From JAXHUA01 sp034189695 (GTDB taxonomy: Bacteria; Chloroflexota; Dehalococcoidia; E44-bin15): a stretch of 34,771 bases of DNA. The first letter of the stretch is position 1. Each line of letters opens with the position of its first letter. Where the stretch lies: positions 1-34,771 of the forward strand of contig JAXHUA010000083.1 of the NCBI GenBank assembly GCA_034189695.1, written 5' to 3'. Below are positions 31,294-34,771 of this stretch, piece after piece. The notes beneath the pieces were generated by a model. It was given only the letters and a program-made list of their open reading frames with translations, was not told where the DNA came from and made no database searches. The position numbers and the translations under genes are program-made.

Positions 31294-33543
31294 ATGATGC
31301 TGTCCAGTTTGCGACAAGCTTCAGGACGGGCTGCCAGCCTGGCCCGGTGTCGGTCAGCGCTTCCGGTGGTCCTCGCTGCGACCATGCTTCTTTCCCTCTC
31401 GACGCCCGCCTTCGCCAGCGAACCACCCGATACCGTCAACGTGATCATCGGTATCAGGGGCCAATTGCAGAGGGACGACCAGGCCGTGGTGCGCGGCATC
31501 GGAGGGAGCGTCATCGACCGCTACCCGCTTATCAACGCATGTCTGGCCCGTGTGCCCGAGACGGCCGTGGGGCAACTGGCCGCAGACCCGAGGGTCGAGT
31601 ATGTCGAGCGGGATTCCACCGTTCAGGCCACTGGCACTCTGCCCTGGGGTGTGGACCGCATCGACGCCGAGATTGTCTGGGGGGCCGCCGAGGACGCTAC
31701 CAGCATCGTACCTGAAGGCAACGCCGGCGACGGTATCAAGCTCGCGGTCGTGGACTCCGGGATTGACTATGACCACCCGGACCTGGCTGGCAACTACAAG
31801 GGCGGCTACGATTTCGTCAACAACGACAGCGACCCTATGGACGACGAGGGGCATGGCACGCACTGCGCCGGGATCGCCGCCGCAGTCGACAATGAGGAAG
31901 GGGTAATAGGCGTTGCCCCCGAGGTGGAACTCTATGCCGTGAAGGTCCTCGACAATTCCGGGTCGGGTACAGTGAGCGACACCATCGCCGGCATAGAATG
32001 GGCCGTGGCCAATGGCATCGACATCCTTTCGCTCAGTATCGGCAGCGACGACTACTCACAAGCTGAGGAAAACGCGTGCCAGGCAGCCTACGATGCCGGC
32101 CTCCTGCTTGTTGCCGCAGCGGGCAATGATGGCAACCCAGCGGGCACGGGTGACACGGTCGACTATCCCGCTCGAAACAGCTCGGTTATCGCCGTGGCCG
32201 CCACCGACGCCGCCGACCAGAGAGCCGTGTGGGACCAGAACAACGCCTCAGCCACCGGCCCCACTATCGAGCTGGCCGCACCGGGCGACGCCATCCGCTC
32301 GACCGCCTGGAATGACAGCTACGCCTACGGAAGCGGAACAAGCATGGCATGTCCCCACGTCGCCGGTGTCGCCGCTCTTGTGTGGGCCGCCCACCCCGAG
32401 TGGACCAATGAAGATGTCAGGACCGCGCTGGAGAACACCGCTGAGGACCTCGGCAGCCCGGGCAAAGACGAGTGGTACGGTTACGGCCTGGTCAATGCTG
32501 TGGCTTCGGCTGAGCCCCCCACGTTCTCTGTTACCCTCGACGCCAGCCCCGGCGTAGCCACGCTGACGGTTGACGGGACCGAATACTCGGCGAGCGACCT
32601 CCCCAAGTCCTTCTCCTGGGTGGAAGGTTCTTCGCATGACTGCGCGGCGCCAGCAACGGTCAGCGAAAGCGAGGGAACGCAGTACGTGTTCACCTCCTGG
32701 AGTGACGGGGTCACCACCCCATCACGAACGGTCTCAGATGAAGGAACCTACACCGCGCAGTACAAGATGCAGCACTACCTGACGGTTGCCTCCGAGCACG
32801 GCAGCCCCTCTGGGGAGGGCTGGTACGACGTTGGCGCCACGGCAACCACAGGCGCAGCCGAGGAGACTGTCACCGCCGATGGAACCCGCTACCTGTTCGT
32901 CAAGTGGGCTGTCGACGGGGCCGACCAGACCGGGAACCCGGTGTCGGTGACCATGAATGCCCCGCACACAGCGGCCACGACATACAGCACGCAGCACTAT
33001 CTGACCGTAGCTTCAGCCCACGGGAACCCATCGGGCCAGGACTGGTACGACGAGGGGGCAACGGCGTCGACCGGAACGGCCGAGAGCCCCATCCTCGACG
33101 GCGACACCCGGTTCATCTTCCAGCACTGGACCCTTGATGACGCCGTCCAGAGTGACGACTCGTTATCCGTGACCATGGACGCACCTCATACAGCGGCCAC
33201 GACTTACAGGACGCAGCACTACCTGACAGTGAATTCCCGCTACGGCGATCCCACAGGAGACGGCTGGTACGACGAAGGGACCGCCGCCACGGTATCGGTC
33301 ACGTCCCCGGTGGGCACGATTGTACGGAAGGTCTTTACCGGATGGAGCGGCGACCTGAGCGACGATTCACCCAGCGCCACCGTAGTGATGGACAGCCCCA
33401 AGACTGTGACTGCTCAATGGCGTAATGACTACCTCTATCTGTACGTGCTGCTCGGGGGCTTGCTCGTCGTTGTCGTGGCTGCCACGCTGCTCATATCAAG
33501 GTCGAGAAGCAGAAGGACGTATCGCCGCCGCAGGGCACGCTAG
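31294..33543 (+). CDS. Secreted, membrane-anchored subtilisin-like serine protease (S8)
   Basis: An extracellular protease, 749 residues from ATG 31294. An earlier ATG at 31273 falls upstream of the transcription start. Residues 1-41 are a signal peptide ending TPAFA with cleavage before S42. An I9-like propeptide covers about 45-110. The peptidase has the full triad D154 (VVDSGID), H187 (GHGTHCAGI) and S350 (GTSMACPHVAG), with the oxyanion Asn in AAAGNDG. After about residue 415 come three tandem repeats of about 75 residues, each starting QHYLTV and containing GWYD or DWYDEG, of the divergent InlB/bacterial-repeat type. The C terminus has one membrane helix (LYLYVLLGGLLVVVVAATLL) and a basic tail RRTYRRRRAR, so the protease is anchored outside. 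Confidence 0.93.
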   Translation: MMLSSLRQASGRAASLARCRSALPVVLAATMLLSLSTPAFASEPPDTVNVIIGIRGQLQRDDQAVVRGIGGSVIDRYPLINACLARVPETAVGQLAADPRVEYVERDSTVQATGTLPWGVDRIDAEIVWGAAEDATSIVPEGNAGDGIKLAVVDSGIDYDHPDLAGNYKGGYDFVNNDSDPMDDEGHGTHCAGIAAAVDNEEGVIGVAPEVELYAVKVLDNSGSGTVSDTIAGIEWAVANGIDILSLSIGSDDYSQAEENACQAAYDAGLLLVAAAGNDGNPAGTGDTVDYPARNSSVIAVAATDAADQRAVWDQNNASATGPTIELAAPGDAIRSTAWNDSYAYGSGTSMACPHVAGVAALVWAAHPEWTNEDVRTALENTAEDLGSPGKDEWYGYGLVNAVASAEPPTFSVTLDASPGVATLTVDGTEYSASDLPKSFSWVEGSSHDCAAPATVSESEGTQYVFTSWSDGVTTPSRTVSDEGTYTAQYKMQHYLTVASEHGSPSGEGWYDVGATATTGAAEETVTADGTRYLFVKWAVDGADQTGNPVSVTMNAPHTAATTYSTQHYLTVASAHGNPSGQDWYDEGATASTGTAESPILDGDTRFIFQHWTLDDAVQSDDSLSVTMDAPHTAATTYRTQHYLTVNSRYGDPTGDGWYDEGTAATVSVTSPVGTIVRKVFTGWSGDLSDDSPSATVVMDSPKTVTAQWRNDYLYLYVLLGGLLVVVVAATLLISRSRSRRTYRRRRAR

Positions 33544-34052
33544 GGCTGCGCCATAGCCGCCCCCTCGATATCGAGCAGGTGCCTCTTCATATCCACGCCA
33601 ACACCGAAGCCTCCCAGACTGCCGTCCCTCCTCACAACGCGATGACAAGGTACCACAATGAGGAACGGGTTCTCAGCGAGCGCCTGTCCCACGGCCCGCG
33701 CGGCCCGGCTACTCCCGGCACGTCCCGCCACCCAACTGTAGCTGCGTGTCTCCCCGTAGGGGATTGAGCGAGCGGCCTCCCATACCGCTCGCCTGAACGG
33801 AGTGACACCGCTCAGGTCAAGCTCGTCGTCGAAACGGACAGGCTCGCCCTCGAAGTAGCGGCAAAGCCTGTCCGGCAGGTCGCCGAAAGGCGAATCGCTC
33901 TGCCCGGCTTCGATCGCACCGTACAGAGCGAGCCCAAGACAGACATCTGGTGACTCCGCTGACAGCGTCACGCGCCTCAGCCCCCTGCTTGAGCCGAGGA
34001 GAGCTACCCAGCCGAGCTTCGTGCGAAAAGCGGTGTTGAAGAACTGCGTCAT
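33540..34052 (-). CDS. ogt: Methylated-DNA-[protein]-cysteine S-methyltransferase
   Basis: Suicide repair of O6-alkylguanine. The acceptor is C136 in VVPCHRVV, with GGFGVGVDMKRHLL after it. TPFRRAVWEAARSIPYGETRSYSWVAG is the helix-turn-helix region with the arginine finger (split: TPFRRAVWEAARSIPYG and ETRSYSWVAG). The start is uncertain: ATG at 34052 gives 170 residues, GTG at 34061 and TTG at 34115 are alternatives without a clear ribosome site. The stop shares the palindrome CTAG with the protease stop, so the two genes overlap by four bases tail-to-tail. Confidence 0.93.
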   Translation of the reverse strand: MTQFFNTAFRTKLGWVALLGSSRGLRRVTLSAESPDVCLGLALYGAIEAGQSDSPFGDLPDRLCRYFEGEPVRFDDELDLSGVTPFRRAVWEAARSIPYGETRSYSWVAGRAGSSRAARAVGQALAENPFLIVVPCHRVVRRDGSLGGFGVGVDMKRHLLDIEGAAMAQP

Positions 34053-34215
34053 CCCCTGTGTCACCGTCTCACTGCCGCGCCCGTCACAGGGAGTGGTGCC
34101 ATCGCGCCTCCCCAACCGACGGCTGGCCTATTCCGCCCCGTTCCATCCTGGTGCTCGGGACGCAGGCCACAGTGAAGGGGACGGCGCTCGGCCCGGGCAA
34201 TCCAGGCAGCCAGCT

Positions 34216-34533
34216 TCATTCCATAGGCTCAATATGCTCTTTGCCGCCGGTCCTCAGACGGTACGCGGCCTCACGCGTGTTCCGCTCAACGTCGATAAGG
34301 AGGTAGATTAACTGGGCAAAGGCAAGCAAGAACACGAAGTATATCACCGAGAATATTATGCCTCCGATGATTGTCGCCGCGGCATAGGTCGCGCCACCAC
34401 CACCCACTCCAATCAGGTCAGCACCGAGAGTACCTGCGGCGATCGAGCCGATTACCCCGACCACCAGCACTATCCACGCAATGACCGTGATTACCACAGC
34501 CACGATGCGAAGAGCCCTGTACTTCCGCTTCAT
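34216..34533 (-). CDS. Small membrane protein (105 aa), possibly DUF4282-like
   Basis: The role is unknown. ATG at 34533 has a strong AAAGGAGGG site upstream. Two hydrophobic regions are visible, about residues 9-33 and 48-80, separated by a Gly-rich stretch (GADLIGVGGGGATYAA). After the second comes LLIDVERNTREAAYRL, a motif of short membrane proteins in which a charged cytoplasmic helix follows the membrane segment. The resemblance to DUF4282 is only suggestive. A leader dyad and two TTGACA boxes lie upstream. Confidence 0.65.
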   Translation of the reverse strand: MKRKYRALRIVAVVITVIAWIVLVVGVIGSIAAGTLGADLIGVGGGGATYAAATIIGGIIFSVIYFVFLLAFAQLIYLLIDVERNTREAAYRLRTGGKEHIEPME

Positions 34534-34596
34534 ATCTCCCTCCTTTCAAACAAGAGCCCGACCCCGAACAGTGATGCGCACCCACCGTTCCGTTGT

Positions 34597-34639
34597 CAAG
34601 GCACCTGCATGTCGCCTACGTTACAGTGCAGGTGCCTTG
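34597..34639. repeat. 13-bp dyad upstream of the small membrane gene
   Basis: CAAGGCACCTGCA (34597-34609) and TGCAGGTGCCTTG (34627-34639) are perfect inverse complements separated by 17 bases. On the minus strand a TTGACA lies next to each arm (34646-34641 and 34599-34594), and the upstream one has TAACGT 17 bases on. A second small palindrome GCTGTC-AA-GACAGC (34639-34652) follows. This could be an operator, or a leader hairpin of the membrane gene. Confidence 0.6.
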
Positions 34640-34667
34640 CTGTCAAGACAGCGAATTGCCTCATAAT

Positions 34668-34771
34668 AAATGTTACCGGGTGGGGTATCGTTGCCTCAAA
34701 AAAGGTGTTACCCAATGAGAGGCATGAGTAGAGGCAGCGTGACAGAGTATACCGAGGTGATGAAGGAGAGG
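34668..34771 (+). mobile_element. Start of a second insertion sequence, cut by right window edge
   Basis: The transition after the dyad leads to a short AT-rich region with TGTTACC twice (34668-34674 and 34706-34712), then a transposase-like start at 34724. Such a repeat just before the gene resembles the end of an insertion sequence, but the outer boundary and inverted repeat partner are not visible. Confidence 0.5.
34724..34771 (+). CDS. N-terminus of a transposase/integrase, partial
   Basis: The first 16 codons of a frame that runs off the window: ATG at 34724 with GAGAGG just upstream. The residues MSRGSVTEYTEVMKER resemble the start of integrase-core transposases that begin M-S-K-G-S-x-x-E-Y and continue with a YLKASR-KEK helix. 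That is recognition from memory of a short stretch and is only moderately reliable. Confidence 0.45.
   Translation, partial: MSRGSVTEYTEVMKER

Noticed and set aside
32700..33420. DNA-level repeats in the protease gene as a possible CRISPR-like array
   Set aside because: The repeats are about 225 bases, diverged, and in frame; they encode protein repeats.

Overview
This 34.8 kb window looks like a piece of an anaerobic bacterial chromosome, most likely Chloroflexota of the Dehalococcoidia type. That placement is inferred from overall protein character, the high GC of the core genes, the uptake system for tungsten or molybdenum, and the mix of metabolic genes; no rRNA or other formal marker is present. 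Most of it is ordinary chromosome. Both ends run into insertion-sequence transposase genes, so the window may be a contig that stopped at repeats.

Left end (1-2150): a broken insertion sequence with a second zinc-ribbon mini-ORF, then a tRNA gene with a long variable arm but a UGG anticodon, then a lower-GC islet of very small genes (a mini GIY-YIG-like protein, and a three-gene minus-strand cluster with good ribosome sites). This is the accessory part.

Core block 1 (2100-12415): pdxS-pdxT (pyridoxal phosphate synthase), a double-GNAT-like protein and an R3H-type AAA ATPase on one strand; a remnant of a BadF/HgdC-type activase; an alpha/beta hydrolase; tmk; a convergent membrane-anchored penicillin-acylase-family hydrolase; and a GH5-family glycosidase with an unusual residue beside its acid/base.

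Pyrimidine operon (12470-21930): a strong sigma70-type promoter, a PyrR-binding attenuator leader, then pyrR-pyrB-pyrC-carA-carB-pyrK and a YjbQ-family gene. PyrB carries a C-terminal zinc domain of PyrI type plus a further tail. pyrD, pyrE and pyrF are not here.

Tungstate/molybdate uptake (22097-25316, minus strand): wtpB-wtpC-wtpA preceded by promoter, a leader that matches the Moco RNA motif (molybdenum/tungsten cofactor riboswitch) and an intrinsic terminator. This is the clearest regulatory RNA in the window.

Right part (25420-34771): a small SWIM zinc-finger protein, a TIGR04076-like protein, folC and dnaE transcribed divergently from two extended -10 promoters, a secreted and membrane-anchored subtilase with three repeats, ogt, a small membrane protein behind a 13-bp dyad, and the first codons of a second transposase. 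Function names rest on motifs read by eye; no database search was run.
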